The notes under the pieces are model-generated. The model was not told where the DNA came from, searched no databases, and was given only the letters and a program-made list of their open reading frames with translations. Shown here piece after piece: positions 11,201 to 22,961 of a DNA stretch of 64,000 nucleotides. This DNA is from Erodium maritimum. Taxonomy: Eukaryota; Streptophyta; Magnoliopsida; Geraniales; Geraniaceae. The stretch lies in NCBI GenBank assembly GCA_963921825.1, contig OY997591.1, forward strand, positions 15,805,515-15,869,514. The letters run 5' to 3'. Numbering within the stretch: position 1 is the first letter of the stretch; each line of letters starts with the position of its first letter. Both the position numbers and the translations under genes were made by a program.

Positions 11201-12985
11201 GGTAGGGCTTACCCTATACTAGAACTGCTCGAATATTTGAGGAAAAAATTCATGCAACTTATGTGCACTAGGCACACTAAATATGATGGGTACCGTCCCA
11301 AGCGGACTAGATTTGTACCCGTCGGCGCCGTCCACCTTCCACCCCCGCCTCGCTTTCGGCCATAGACATCAGAGGTCGGTTGTGTGTAGTTTATGGTCGT
11401 AGTTTTCGTTTATGTGTATTTATTTTATGTTTGTTTGCTATATGTCCCCTCTATCGGAATCTCGGATATCCGGTAAGGGTGGTTGTTGCCTTTGATGGCA
11501 TGTCCGGTTGGATCTCTCTTTCGGCGTATCTCTTCGGAGTGTCGATAAGAAAATCCGATCTGGTTGTTTCTGCTTATTTAGGTGATGCGTCACCTTGGTC
11601 GAGAGCTATTCATCTCGCTGGTAGTCTCTCGGATTCCCGAGAACGACCGATGGATGCAACGCTTGTGTTGTTCAGTTTGTATTTTCTGGTCTGTAAGATT
11701 TATTAATCGTTTAATGAATCCGTTTCAAAAAAAATATGATGGGTACAAGGGGGTTATTTGTTCTCGCATTAGTAAGGAGTTAGAGAAGTTAAAGGAAAAG
11801 TCTAGGAGCTGTAAGGTTTTAGGTAGTGGACTTGGAGTGTTTGAGGTAACCTTTAAGGGGGTTTCATCTCACACTGTGGATTTAAACCAAAAAACCTGCA
11901 CATGTTTAGATTTCCAGTTGGAAGGGTTACCTTGTGTTCATGCCATGAGAGCTATTACAGATATGAGAGATGATTATGTTAAGTAAGTGCATGAGTACTA
12001 TCATGTGAGCACCTATAGTAAAGTGTATGCATATTTCATCAAACCAGTTCTTAGTAGGGATAACTGGCCACTAAACTTAGGGTACCCAAAATTGTTACCA
12101 CCAATTGTACAAAAACCACCTGACAGACCCAGAACTAGGAGGATACAAAGTGTTAGTGAGGTCCAGGAGAACTCTCAGAAGGCTGGAAGGAAAAAATATT
12201 GTCATGACTTGTTCAAGGTGCAAAGGCAAGGGCCACAATATATGAACATGCACTGCGAAGGATTATGGTGAAACCGCAGCCCAAAGAAATGCAAGGAAGA
12301 AACCCAAGGTTAACATAATTGTTATGTAGTTGCCAATTAGAATTTATTCTTTAACAAAGCTAACTACATACTCTTTTTTGTTGTTGTTGTTTGAGTAAGG
12401 CTGGGCCAAACCTTCAGTACTTCTCCACTCTTGAAGAGTTTACTGATATTCTAGAAAAGACGCATTGACAATATACTCAAGAGGCAACAGAAGAAAAGGA
12501 AAACTTGTTATGCTGAAGAAATAGAGGAAAAGAGGCAAGAGGCACTTAAAAAAGCAGCAAGCTAGAAAGGAGGCCTCATCACAGCACAACCAACCAAGTC
12601 CTACTGCACCCACTATTGGCCTTGCCCAAGCTGAATTGACTGCATTAAGGCAACAAACTATGATAATTCTTATTTTTTTTCCCTTACAAGGACAATTGAC
12701 TGCATCAACACAAAACTCTTACTTGATAATCTTATGTTTGTTTTGTTGGAGGTAATACTCCCTTCATCAACAGGTAGAGGCAGGTTCTTTGTTGGTGAAT
12801 CTGCCTCATATCCACTTCCTGCAACTGGACTTGCAACTTCATCAAGAGGGAGGGGTAGCTAGAGGGGCAGCCAGAGGAAGATCTGGGAGAGGGAGATGCA
12901 GAAGTACTGGAGTTGGAAGTTGACAACCACCTTCTTGGAGGTGAAGATGAAGCTCTAGATGTAGTTTTTTTTTGTTTGTGGCCCC
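8277..12985 (+). pseudogene. mudrA-like: mudrA-type MULE transposase, decayed
   Basis: Exon 1 starts at ATG 8277 and ends at donor 8354|gt. Next comes an N-terminal region (~8885-9270) with GEFVDNW and a hydrophobic/acidic stretch. An acidic linker follows (9380-9780), then the MuDR DNA-binding region (9800-10091, CKVPDCTFYSYASR, PKHNC). Exons 10175-10358, 10434-10796 and 10883 onward hold the MULE DDE core: GIDGCHLKGKYGGQ, VFMSDKQKGL, YCVRHLVNNF. After the LINE insertion come the SWIM zinc finger (CTCLDFQLEGLPCVHAM, ~11898-11948), a zinc-knuckle-like CSRCKGKGHN, and a Gly/Arg-rich tail near 12840-12900. Breaks seen: a one-base loss near 8898, a frame change near 9210, TGA at 10770, a frame change near 11040, the LINE, TAA at 11984, and TGA in the knuckle. 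It cannot make transposase. Confidence 0.88.
11294..11731 (+). mobile_element. 5'-truncated LINE inserted in the mudrA gene
   Basis: This ~438-bp insertion ends in an A8 tract and is flanked by a perfect 15-bp duplication aaatatgatgggtac (11279-11293 and 11732-11746). The transposase frame reads LLEYLRKK...TKYDGY up to the left copy and resumes YDGYKGVICSRIS at the right copy, which confirms an insertion. The 3' end (ttaatgaatccgtttc then As) is typical of plant L1-type elements. Confidence 0.9.
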
Positions 12986-14657
12986 CCATGCCATAGTTAG
13001 TGCATGTGACTTTTATGTCTTTTGAACACAACAACTTGTAGTGGGAAAGTGGGAAACTGTTATAGATTCTCTGTTTTGGTTCTCAACCATAGCTGTCTTG
13101 GTGGTTGTATACTTTATGACTTGTTTAAGTTTGTGTAAGATGTTGAATTTCACTTTGTTTAAGTTGGTATATTTAGTTTCAGTTCCATTTCATTTGATGG
13201 TAGATGCAGGTTTATGCATTAATTTGGAACAGTTCATGAGCATTTTTTTTTTCCAGCAACCTCTTTTCCATGCCATTACAACCTCTTTTCCCTGTCATTA
13301 TCTAATTCAACAAACTTTCAGTCAATATCAAGTCAACAAACAACCATTCAACACCTCTCATTCCTATGTGCACAATTCATTTCATTTGAGGTTCAAATTC
13401 AACCACAATTCATCAACAAAATAATTCACTTCCTATGTCCTTAATTGAACAACCATTCATCCAAACAACAACTCAATCCATCATTAACTCATTAAGTATA
13501 AATTCCAAACAACCATTCATTCAATTCCAAATTCAAATCCCAACAACCTTCATTTCAAAGTTTCTACACTTCAACAAACACTTCACTTTATTACACACAA
13601 CTTTCCTAATCTACAACAACCTTCATACCAAACTCAATACAACAAAACATACAACACATTTTCAAACTCATTAACAATTTGTTGCACTTTTTCTTCAAAC
13701 CATGGATCTCCAATTCTTGCAATTGCATAATCTCACTCTTCAAATCAATTTCCTTTTTAGCTGCAACAATCTCCATTTCCAGACCCTCAATAACCTCATT
13801 TTTCAGTGCAATTCCTTTCTCAAGAGATGTATTTTGGGTTTGAAGTTCTGCTACTTCATTATGCAACTTCACGCAATCTTCATCTACACTCCTAATAGTA
13901 ATCTACATAGCTCTGATTCGAGCATACAAACCTAGCAACACAATTTTCCCACCTGGCCAAGTTTCAGCATCGATCCACTTGAAAAAGTGGCACTGTCTGG
14001 TACTCTGCAACAAATACAGCTCGTGAAATCCTACCCAAGGATTCATCACCTCCACATGTCTACAAAACCCTAACATAACCCTTAAATTTCTAACATGTCA
14101 TCTCAGAACCATGAATTTCCTATTTTGCGATTTAGGGCAACTTGAGAACTTACCTTGTCACGCCCCAATTTCAGTAAACCAAACTCGGGACGCGAACATT
14201 TAAAATAATAAACACTTTTCCATTTGAACATTTCAAAATACCAGTTTAGTTCAACAAAATAATATTTACAACTTAAAATACATCCCAACACGTGGACAAA
14301 AGTACAAGGTATCCGTCACTAGACTCAAAAGACAAAAACTCGGACTCCGCTCCTAGCTCCACAAGCTTCGAGAGCTCACCTAGTCCGTCCTGTGATCAGT
14401 GCCTGTAGGAAAAGCAGCTAGGGGTGAGCGTTCGCTCACCACCACAGATAACAGACTGACTACGGCATAATTAGCAGACAATGCCGATAACACCAACAAC
14501 AAACTCAACACCGGGGATCACCGTCCCCAACTCAAGTACTCCGACTGAACACACACCCACAATCACCTTCCTTGACCAACTCAATACCCTGACACGTAAA
14601 GTAGACCCGACACAACGATCACGACCTCTTCCAAGGACTCAAAAGAAAGCTACGCAA

Positions 14658-14738
14658 CACCAAACAAGATCACAAAGGATCGCACACCAAACAAGATCAC
14701 AAAGGATCGCACACCAAACAAGATCACAAAGGATCGCA
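14658..14738. repeat. 27-bp tandem repeat, 3 units, in solo LTR
   Basis: Three near-identical copies of a 27-bp unit (caccaaacaagatcacaaag followed by gatcgca). The intact LTRs at 50769 and 58689 carry one copy at the matching place (near 51280), so this array expanded in the solo LTR or contracted in the others. Confidence 0.85.
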
Positions 14739-14774
14739 TACCAGCTGCTCAGTAACCTCTCCCACTCACACGAA

Positions 14775-15000
14775 CACGGATCAGGCTAGCCAAAGAATGC
14801 TTACAACCTGTGATACTCAAACTCGGACCAGGCCAGCCAAAGAATGCTTGCAACCTGTTGATACTTGAAATCGGATCAGGCTAGCCCAAGAATGCTTACA
14901 ACCTGTTGATACTCAAACTGTGTCAGGCCAGCCAAAGAATGCTTGCAACCTGTTGATACTCAAACTTGGTCAGGCCAGCCAAAGAATGCTTGCAACCTAC
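14775..15000. repeat. ~48-bp tandem repeat, about 5 units, in solo LTR
   Basis: About five units built on 'gatcaggctagccaaagaat' and 'gcttgcaacctgttgatact'. The homologous position of the 50769/58689 LTRs has a 48-bp array of the same period but clearly different sequence (51353-51640), sharing mainly 'cggatcaggct'. Confidence 0.8.
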
Positions 15001-15010
15001 CGGGATCCGC

Positions 15011-15046
15011 AATCACAATCACAATCACAATCACAATCACAATCAC
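15011..15046. repeat. (AATCAC)6 microsatellite
   Basis: Six perfect AATCAC hexamers inside the solo LTR. The other LTRs carry about two (near 51658), in line with simple slippage. Confidence 0.92.
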
Positions 15047-15059
15047 AAGCAAGTTCAAC

Positions 15060-15650
15060 AACCAGTAACAACACAGGTTCAACACTCACAGGCACTCATG
15101 GCCACCAAGACACCAAAAGTAAAACTCGGACTCAACAGCCCCACAGGCACTCACGGCCTCCCAAGATACACCAACAGTAGCTCACGTGCTCAACAACCCC
15201 ACGGGCACTCACGGCCTCTCAAAAATACCAACAGTCACTCAAGGGCTCAACACCCCACAAGCACTCACGGCCTCCCAAGACACACAAACAGTATCTCACG
15301 GGCTCAACAACCCTACATGCACTCACGGCCTCCCAAGACACACCGCCAATAAAGACACGGGTTCAACAACCCCACGGGCACTCACGGCCTCCCAAAACCC
15401 CAAAGGTATAGACACGGGTCAACAACACCACGGGCACTCATGGCCAACCAAAACACCAACAATAAAGCAACACGGGTTCAACAACCCAACGACACTCACG
15501 GCCACCCAAGACACCAATAATAAAGTAACACGGGTTCGACAACCCACGGGCCCTCATGGCCACCCAAGACACCAAAGGTAAAGTACGGGTTCACAACTCC
15601 CACGGGCACTCACGGCCACCCAAAACATCAACAATAATACACGGGCTCTC
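15060..15650. repeat. Degenerate ~60-bp tandem array in solo LTR
   Basis: About nine imperfect units share 'ggttcaacaaccccacgggc' followed by 'actcacggcctcccaagaca'. The intact LTRs have only a few units in the same place (51690-51890). This array accounts for much of the length difference between the LTR copies. Confidence 0.8.
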
Positions 15651-17801
15651 ATGGCCACTCAAACTCAATAATAATAATACACAACAACCTCCGGCATACT
15701 CAATGCCTCCAACAGTCCTAAGATCACTAGTTTCACAAACAACCTCCGGGCATGGTCATATGCCTCCAGTAATTCTAATATCGCTAAGTTCTCTGTTCCT
15801 ACGACACTACTAAGTGTCACATGCTTTTCTCATAAACGCTACGTTCCCGTATCATGCTTTTCTAATATTCGATAAACCTACTTAACCCACGACACCCCGG
15901 TGTCACATGCAGTTCTACTGTTAACTTTCCTTAGTCAGGGCCGAGATCCGGCTACTTTTCCCTACCTCGTGCGTGTTCTCCCAAAAGCCAACCAACGAGC
16001 TCCGGTGATGGTCTCAGTCACTCACCCAGCTTTCCCTTGTCTCGGTCCGTGGCACGATCTAAAAGAACACAATTTTCAATGCACTTTAACTCGCAGGAAA
16101 TAAGCTGGAATTTAATAAACTTAACGCCCAAACGTAACCCCGAAAATGTCGATCACTCCCAAACTTCCCAATTACTCGACATTGTCGATAAAGGGCCCGT
16201 AAAGGCCCGATTCGCCCGACATGGCGAATCTGCCCGGGTTTTGTAAATGCCCTTCCGGGGCTCCGAAAATTCCCGTTTTCGTTTCTACGGTCTTAGAATA
16301 ATTTAAGGGTTCCTATGCACTCGACGGAATCGAATTCCGACTTCCGAGTCATTTAATTTGCGTTTCAAGTTTCTAAACCCGTCAATTACAACTTTCACAA
16401 TTTAATTCCAAATTTCGATCCGGTTGTAGATTAATTACTTGGGGAACATTCTAAACCACCCGAACACAAAACCCGATCACCCGAGCACGTGGGCCCCACC
16501 CGGCCATAATGGGAAAATTCCCTTTTTGCCCCAAAACGTTCCTAACGAACTCCAAACCTCAACCAATCATCTTTAAACCAATCTTAAACAACACCCAACC
16601 TTAATCAACCCATTTAAACTCAAACCCTAAAAATCAAATGTTCCAAAACGAAAATAGAATAGGTTCTCACCGTAGGGAATGACGATGGGAGCTCGATTCT
16701 TCAACCGTTGAGACGATCCGTCGGTCGGATTGTCGGGAAATCACAAAACTCCAAGCTTTTCCCTTACTTTCTCTCTTCTCCTTCTCTCTCTTCTTTCTCT
16801 TTCTAACTCTCTTCTTTTTTTTCTAAAATGGACGTGTATCAACCTTTCCCTCTTATTTTTGTTTTAAAACTAACACCAACCTTTCTTTATTTACAAAACT
16901 AACACTAACTTCTCTTTATTTACAAACTAAAACTAATGTCTCTTCATTTGTTTTGTCCAATAAACCTAACACCACCACATAGTTGACATGTGGCTAGGTG
17001 GGTCCCACACCTTTTGGAAAATATCTCCTAGATATTTTTCAGTCAGATTCGCAAAATTCGGCCGTCTCGGGCCCCGAACGGGCTCTTTTTCCAAGAAATT
17101 ACAAAACTTCACGGGCTACAAAGAAACGGCTCAACTAAGACCGCTGCGACGATGGCTAAGCTTTTTGGATCCAAAACGGTCCTCGAATGGACCAAAACGT
17201 CCCTCGGTTGACTTTTCCAGCGAAAAGTCAACATTTCCCAAATTGGTTAGAAAGTTGCCCTCAGTCCCCCGGAACTCAGTTTGGTCGATATCGGGGTCAA
17301 CTTAAGTCCGGTATGACCCTCGGGGTCAAATTTAGGTTCAATTAAGTGTCTGACCAAATTTTTTAAATTTTCCCGTTTTTCGCAGATTTGACTGGCGTTG
17401 ACCGGGAGTGGTTATTACATACCTTATAGCTCTCGCAACCAGCAAATCTCCGCCCATGGTTCTCGGTCGTCTTGGAAGTTCGAACAGGTGCTGGAAGCCC
17501 GCAATAACACCTCAACAAGTCGTCCTCCATCATCTCTCACTATCACGACACAATGGCAGCTACACTGTGAAGACAGATGAGAGTGAGGTTGAAGACCACG
17601 AACATTTGAGGGCATTATTGCCATTTTTTGAAAAATATCCATGCATGTGCAATGCTCGTGCGTTTTTTTTAACAGTTGATGGACGGAATGACCAACGTGA
17701 TTAGATACCGTTAGTTCGGAGTAGGAAGTTGTTACGAGTTAATTAAGGGGTAGTTAAACGTTAAACGCGTATAGTTTAGGATAGTCAGATGTAATTTACC
17801 C

Positions 17802-18078
17802 TAAAAAAAATCTAATATAAATGGAATTTTTAACCAAACTATATACTGGGCCAACGTGACAAATTTGCATCAACTTTGAGCCCCTTTACGGTGGAACAAG
17901 AATTTGGAAGGGCCGTTCACGGGCCTCAAATCGGTCCCCAGACACAATGATACATAGGCGCCGTTCCATGGGCAAGCGTAGGTGACTGCCCGAGAAGAGA
18001 ACACAAAGCCGCCTCCTCCACCCCCACATGGTAGAGCTGAGCTCCAAAGCACCGAGCTACTCGAACGGCGCGTCTTCG
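17802..18078. promoter_or_regulatory. 5' flank and probable 5' UTR of the ATXR2-like gene
   Basis: Only about 280 bp separate the right end of the MULE from the ATXR2-like start codon. If the proposed start is right, the proximal promoter lies here and partly in MULE-derived DNA. An in-frame ATG at 18028 would add 17 residues. I saw no convincing TATA box. Confidence 0.45.
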
Positions 18079-21000
18079 ATGGAGATCAGTTGCCCAATTG
18101 ACGTACAGTTCGCCAATGAAATCTCCGCCCTTCTCAGCCCCCCTTCTCCTCCGCAAGTCGAGGCAAGCTCTCTTTTTTCACCCATCTTTCTATCGTTTGG
18201 CAACCCCTTTTTTCATGTTATGGCGAGTTGGGTTTGATAATGGGAGTTGATTGGGTGAATTATCATAATTTTGGGTGTTTTCAGTAAACCTTAAGAGTAT
18301 AGTTGTTTAGCAGAGCTTTTACTTGTGTTTGTTTTTATGTGGTTCGAGCCGATCATTACTGCTAACAAAAGTTAGTGCCTTTTCATTTTTTAGACCTTCA
18401 ACTTTGTTGCATTTAACATCCAGAGAATGTGTTTTCATGAAAGCTTTGAACTTTGAATGTGAATGTTCAGGAATATTTTGAACGTCTCTTGACAGCGAGG
18501 CAATGCAGGGGGGTCAAAGTGAAGCAAGATGGCGAGTTCGGGAAGGGTATATTTCAATTAACTTTCACACCATGTTTGTGTTGCTTTTCCTCTAATAGGT
18601 ATTTGGTAGAGTGGAACAGGTTGATGACATATTTTGTTTTTATAGCAAGCTAGATTAATCATTCTTTTGCTATGTGTTCTTAAGAAAAATCAAGAATACC
18701 AGGTAGATAATTTCACTATTTTGGAACTATTTGTATATTAGAGTTGCCTGGATGACCTATCACGTAGGCATTGCTACTTTCACAAATGGTATAATAAAGG
18801 AAACACGGAAAAGTGCTCTGAACTATAAGGGCTTGTGCATAGTTCTGAGAAAAATAACAAAGAATAACTGTTAGTTAGTTGAGGATTGTGACGAGTCTTG
18901 TTGGGTTCATTACATTCTGATGAATCTTCAAGTTAGTTTTCTTCTGATCTTGCAGCCTTTACAAAGCAGTAGAATACGCATAATGATGGCCTTGGAAATT
19001 CATTCGACAACAGTCTTTTCGATTTCATTTATTAAAGATAAAGATGTTTTAGCTTTGATTTTGCCTTCGCGAAAGTTTCATACCTGTTTTGTGATGACAA
19101 ATTATACTTTTTCCGAACTCGGTTTAAATATTTGTCCAACTGGTGAATTTCAGGTGTTCATGCTGAGGTAGATTTTAAAGAAGGGGATCTTGTGCTGAAG
19201 GACCAAATGCTTGTGGGTGATCAACATTCTCTAAATAAGGTATTGTAGGTGTCAATTTTCGTTATGCTTATATTGAGCTGAATTATCAATGCCTGAAAGT
19301 TTTTGCATTTTCACATTTTGCTTTGCAGATAGACTGTTTAGTATGTAGCTTCTGTTTCAGTTTTATTGGTTCAGTAGAGTATCAGATTGGAAGGAGACTT
19401 TATCTTCAAGAAGTAGGTGCTTCTACAAACCATGGATGTGATATCGAGGCCTCATCTGACATTTCAAACGATTGTTATGAAACTGATTCGTCAGATGGAG
19501 AAGGCTCATCACATGTGAAAAGTCACGACCACTCAAATGGATGTTGTTCCAGCAGTTCCAAAGAGACAATTCCATTACCTTCTGTGATTGTGGAATCACT
19601 GATGAATGGTGGATTGGAATTGCCTTACTCCAAAGATTTCTCAATGCCTCCCCCTGTTCCTTGTTCAGGTGGCTGTGAAGCTTATTACTGTAGGTATTGT
19701 AACCTCCTTCTATGCCTGAAATATTTTGTTCTTAACTTGTTTATTTTACTTCCTCAGTTTCAAAATAAGTGCCTTACTTTCCTGAATTGGATGTTCCAAA
19801 ATAACTCTCCACTTTTATTTCGAGGGAGTGAATTATGCATGGATTACCATTAATAATATGCATGTATGAGTTGGCTATTGCCACATGAATGTCTTAGCAG
19901 GTGGGAGCACATGGGGACACTATTGGGAAGTGGAACACTAACTCCTTGATTCCTTTATTTTTTCCAAAAATTAAATTGCATCTTGTTATGTTTGCCTCTG
20001 TAGTTTGTTTAGTATTAACTAGAAATATAAGACATGAAATGGACACTTCAGGGGTGTGAATCTAAATAGAAAAATTGGTAATATGTGAGTGTATGTTTTA
20101 TTTTCTAAGCATGCCTGGGCAATATGGTGCTTGCTTCCAGAAGTTATAGTTAGTTTGATGATCTAGCAGAAGAGAATAAGTTGTTAATGTAGTTATACCC
20201 ACTGGCTACAGTGGAAATCACCCCTTTTAGGTTTCTGTATTATGATCAAGTTCAACGGGAGAAAGTCTATTGTTTAAGCTGTAACGTATTGATGTATGTA
20301 GCTGACAAACTAAGCCTGTTGCTGTAGCTAATAGTTGACGTACCCAAGGGTATGGAAGTGCTACATAGTGTAGTTTTTCTATTTACTGATTGGAACCATG
20401 GTCTAGCCATCTAAACCATTTCTAGATCATGCATGTTGATTAAATATTTAAAGTTGGTGTAGCTCATATCTTTGCAGTGATTTATGTGCCCAGGCTGACT
20501 GGGAACAGTTCCATTCTTTACTTTGCACTGGGGAGAGATCAGAATCAACACGTCGGGAGGCACTTATAAAATTTATACAACATGCCAATGGTAGTGTCTT
20601 TAGTCTCCAAGATTTTTATCTCATATTCTATATCTCTACCCTTCATTTTATTCTTTCTGTTCTTGTGCAATATTGCTTCCAGAAACCAATGACATTTTCC
20701 TCGTTGCTGCTAAGGTATGTTCAACTGTATTTTGTCCTGATTTTCCTATTTTTTCCATCTCTAGATGTTTGTATGAACTACAGTTACTCATTATTTTATC
20801 CATTGAAATATTGCACATACATGCACTAATTGAAGATTCTAATGAGCTTATAAGTTGCTTGAAAAGTATCTATACTCACAAGGACAAAAACATGCAATGT
20901 CCTGAGTGCACTATCTTTGGCGTCTATCATATAACGTGGATCACGTCTTGAATCATGGAGCTGTTTCGTATTTTGTTCAGGCTATATCTTGCACCATTTT

Positions 21001-22961
21001 AAAATATAGAAAGTTGAAAGCAACTCGTGTGAGGGAACAAAAGAATTGTGACACACACAATATCTCTGATGGTACTGATCTATTTACACTCCTGGAGGCT
21101 TGGAAGCCATTCTCTATGGGATACAAACGAAGGTAAATGTTGATGGTAGACACTTTATGTATATATCTACATCCTTTTATTGTTGTGTGCCTTGGATATA
21201 TCTACATTATCCAAAGTATTAAGGTTTCACTCCTAATTATATAGGTGGTGGGAGTGCATTGCATTGCCCGATGAAGTTGATTACTGTGATGAATCTCAAT
21301 TTAGGATGCAAATAAAAGAGCTGGCATACACAGTAAGAGTTCCTGATAAACTTTTTCTATGTTGGGAAACATTAGTTTCATAAGCCTTATGTAGCAATGA
21401 AACTGACTTGCTATAAATATATGAGCTAGCAGCTTTATCCCTACGAGTACAACTTCTATGCCCTTTACCTAGAGCAACCTTTCAAAGTGACTCGTCAGTC
21501 TCATGTGGGACTGGGTGGAGTCTCCTACCGAAATTAGTTTTGGTTTCTTTTATGCAATTCACTTAAATCCCGTGGTTTCTTTTATGCAATTGACTTAAAT
21601 ACTGTAAAATTGTCAATATAAAGCTTTGTAACTGTCTACTGATTGATTCCCACGGTCCCATTCACTAATGGTTTGCACACTTGAATTATCTGGATTAGCT
21701 TAATTGTTTTGCTTCTGCAACACATAATCTTAACTGGCCCTTTTGGATCTTTCCAGTCACTGCAGCTTCTCAAGGCAGCCATATTTGAGAAGGAATGTGA
21801 AGTATGTATCCTTCAAAGTACTGAATCAGTTCACTAATGTTCTTCTAAGAAAAGCAATGTTTTGTAATATTCTTCTCGTTCATAATTGAAGTCCTTGACA
21901 TTTTGGAGTGTTCTCTCTCGATATCTATGGTCATATCATCGGCATGTTCGAGCTGAATAATCTGTAAGAGCTGCCACTCATGAAGAGTTCTTAATTTTCT
22001 ATTCCTCCCAGTTTCATATAATGCATAGAGTATACATTCAGAGAATGATATTTTGCAAAATGTACTCTGGCTGTTTCAAAAATGAAGCAGAACTGCCACA
22101 CAAGTTTATTTGCATCCATTATTTGCTCGAGGCATTCAAATAATAGTTTTGGTGTTCTTCCGTGACAGTGATCTTGTTGTGGCATCACCAGTTGAGGATT
22201 ATTTTTTATACATTGACGATCTTCCACATCCTGAAAAGGTTAGAATCATTATCCATTGAGTATTGACTATCAAATAAAGTTTAAATCTGATAGATGATAT
22301 TGCTCATGGCAGAAAAAAGTCGAAGGAATTACTAGGCCATTTCTGGATGCTCTTGGTGATGATTATTCAGTTTGCTGCCAGGGTACGGTTTAATTAATTT
22401 TATGTCCTCTATTCCCTTCCGTGAATGTATTCATGGAAAAATTTATTGCTTCAGAACATATAACCGGGCTGTTAATATAAAATTGTATCAGGCACTGCAT
22501 TCTTTCCTTTGCAGAGCTGTATGAACCACTCTTGTTGTCCTAATGCAAAGGCGTTTAAAAGAGAGGAGGTATGCTGAGAGCCAAGCTTATGCTTGTGATT
22601 CATGTAGACTTGATTCACACATTTATGAATGTGTGATAAAAGTCAACTTAGGTTACTGATTTGAACTTGAAAATCATTTTATCTGCGTTGCAGGACAAAG
22701 ACGGTCAAGCGAGTATAATTGCACTCCGCCCCATTTCTAAGGGAGAAGAGGTAAATAACTCAACTTGCCCATTGCTTGAGAGAGTTATAGATACAGAGTG
22801 AGGTCGTAGTGTGAGTACTGTAGTAAGCATTGAGCATACATGTTCAGGTGACAATTTCATACATTGACGAGGACATTCCTTTTGAGGAGAGGCAGGCATT
22901 GCTTGCAGATTATGGTTTCAAATGCAGCTGTCCCAAGTGCTTTGAGGAAAGACCGAAGTAA
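18079..22961 (+). CDS. ATXR2: SET-domain histone methyltransferase, ATXR2-like
   Basis: Fifteen exons: 18079-18162, 18471-18546, 19154-19239, 19329-19693, 20478-20590, 20683-20714, 20981-21132, 21245-21332, 21757-21805, 21909-21963, 22169-22238, 22313-22382, 22492-22568, 22694-22750, 22848-22961 (stop TAA). Phases fit throughout, giving 495 residues, close to Arabidopsis ATXR2. The start MEISCPIDVQFANEISALLS matches the family; an in-frame ATG at 18028 is an alternative. A Cys-rich segment (IDCLVCSFCFSFIG at ~83, GGCEAYYC, CAQADW, LLCTGERSES) resembles a MYND-type zinc region interrupting a split SET domain. The SET core follows: QGTAFFPLQSCMNHSCCPNA (~415-431), GEEVTISYIDED, and post-SET CSCPKC (~484-489). 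ATXR2 is known as a nuclear H3K36 methyltransferase acting in root and callus formation; the same role here is inferred. Intron 1 is GC-AG (GAG|gcaagc). The frame is intact. Confidence 0.93.

Larger units (their letters stand above)
14156..17419 (-). mobile_element. Solo LTR of a Ty3/gypsy element (3264 bp)
   Basis: It begins tgtcacgccccaatttcag and ends gtggttattaca on +, so on the minus strand it has the canonical TG...CA ends. It aligns end to end with the LTRs at 50769-53700 and 58689-61620. A 5-bp duplication TACCT lies on both sides (14151-14155 and 17420-17424), and no internal region is present, so it is a solo LTR left by LTR-LTR recombination. It is ~330 bp longer than the other two LTRs because of tandem repeats at 14658-15650. 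Open frames within it are not genes. Confidence 0.93.
13606..17533 (-). pseudogene. GRF-type zinc-finger/coiled-coil gene carried by the MULE
   Basis: Exon 1 runs 17533-17423 on the minus strand. It begins MMEDDLLRCYCGLPAPVRTS and ends GRRFAGCESYK at AAG|GTATGT. Exon 2 starts at 14004 after ttgttgcag and continues STRQCHFFKWIDAETWPGGK. Together these give the GRF zinc-finger pattern CxC...C...C with RRFxGC and FFKWID. A coiled coil follows (EVAELQTQNTSLEKG..., repeating L/I/E/K heptads) to a stop at 13606. One in-frame TAG at 13903-13905 separates the finger from the coiled coil, so the gene is probably damaged. The intron contains a 3.26-kb solo LTR (14156-17419). The gene is convergent with mudrA and lies inside the MULE ends. 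GRF fingers occur in DNA-repair proteins and in many plant proteins of unknown role; what it does in a MULE is unknown. Confidence 0.78.
7942..17801 (+). mobile_element. 9.86-kb Mutator-like element (MULE) with two genes
   Basis: The left end (7942-~8053) is repeated inverted at the right end (~17690-17801) over about 110 bp. Shared blocks include TAAATTACATCTGACTA, ACTATACGCGTTTA, GTTTAACTACCCC, CGTAACAACT-like and CCGAACTAACGGT. The flanks are taaaatcta (7933-7941) and taaaaaaaatcta (from 17802), which look like one target duplication with extra As on the right. Inside are a broken mudrA transposase gene on + (8277-~12985) and a convergent GRF zinc-finger gene on - (13606-17533). Two later insertions lie within it: a truncated LINE at 11294-11731 and a solo LTR at 14156-17419. 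The element itself is no longer autonomous. Confidence 0.85.

Noticed and set aside
11380..11706. 108-codon open frame on +
   Set aside because: It lies wholly within the truncated LINE inserted in the transposase gene and has no domain.
14658..15650. Direct repeats that might suggest a CRISPR-like array
   Set aside because: Units are contiguous, without unique spacers, and lie in an LTR of a plant genome.
21802..21810. Donor at 21802 for ATXR2-like exon 9
   Set aside because: It shifts the frame into exon 10; the GT at 21806 gives EVLFSLDIYG, as expected for the family.
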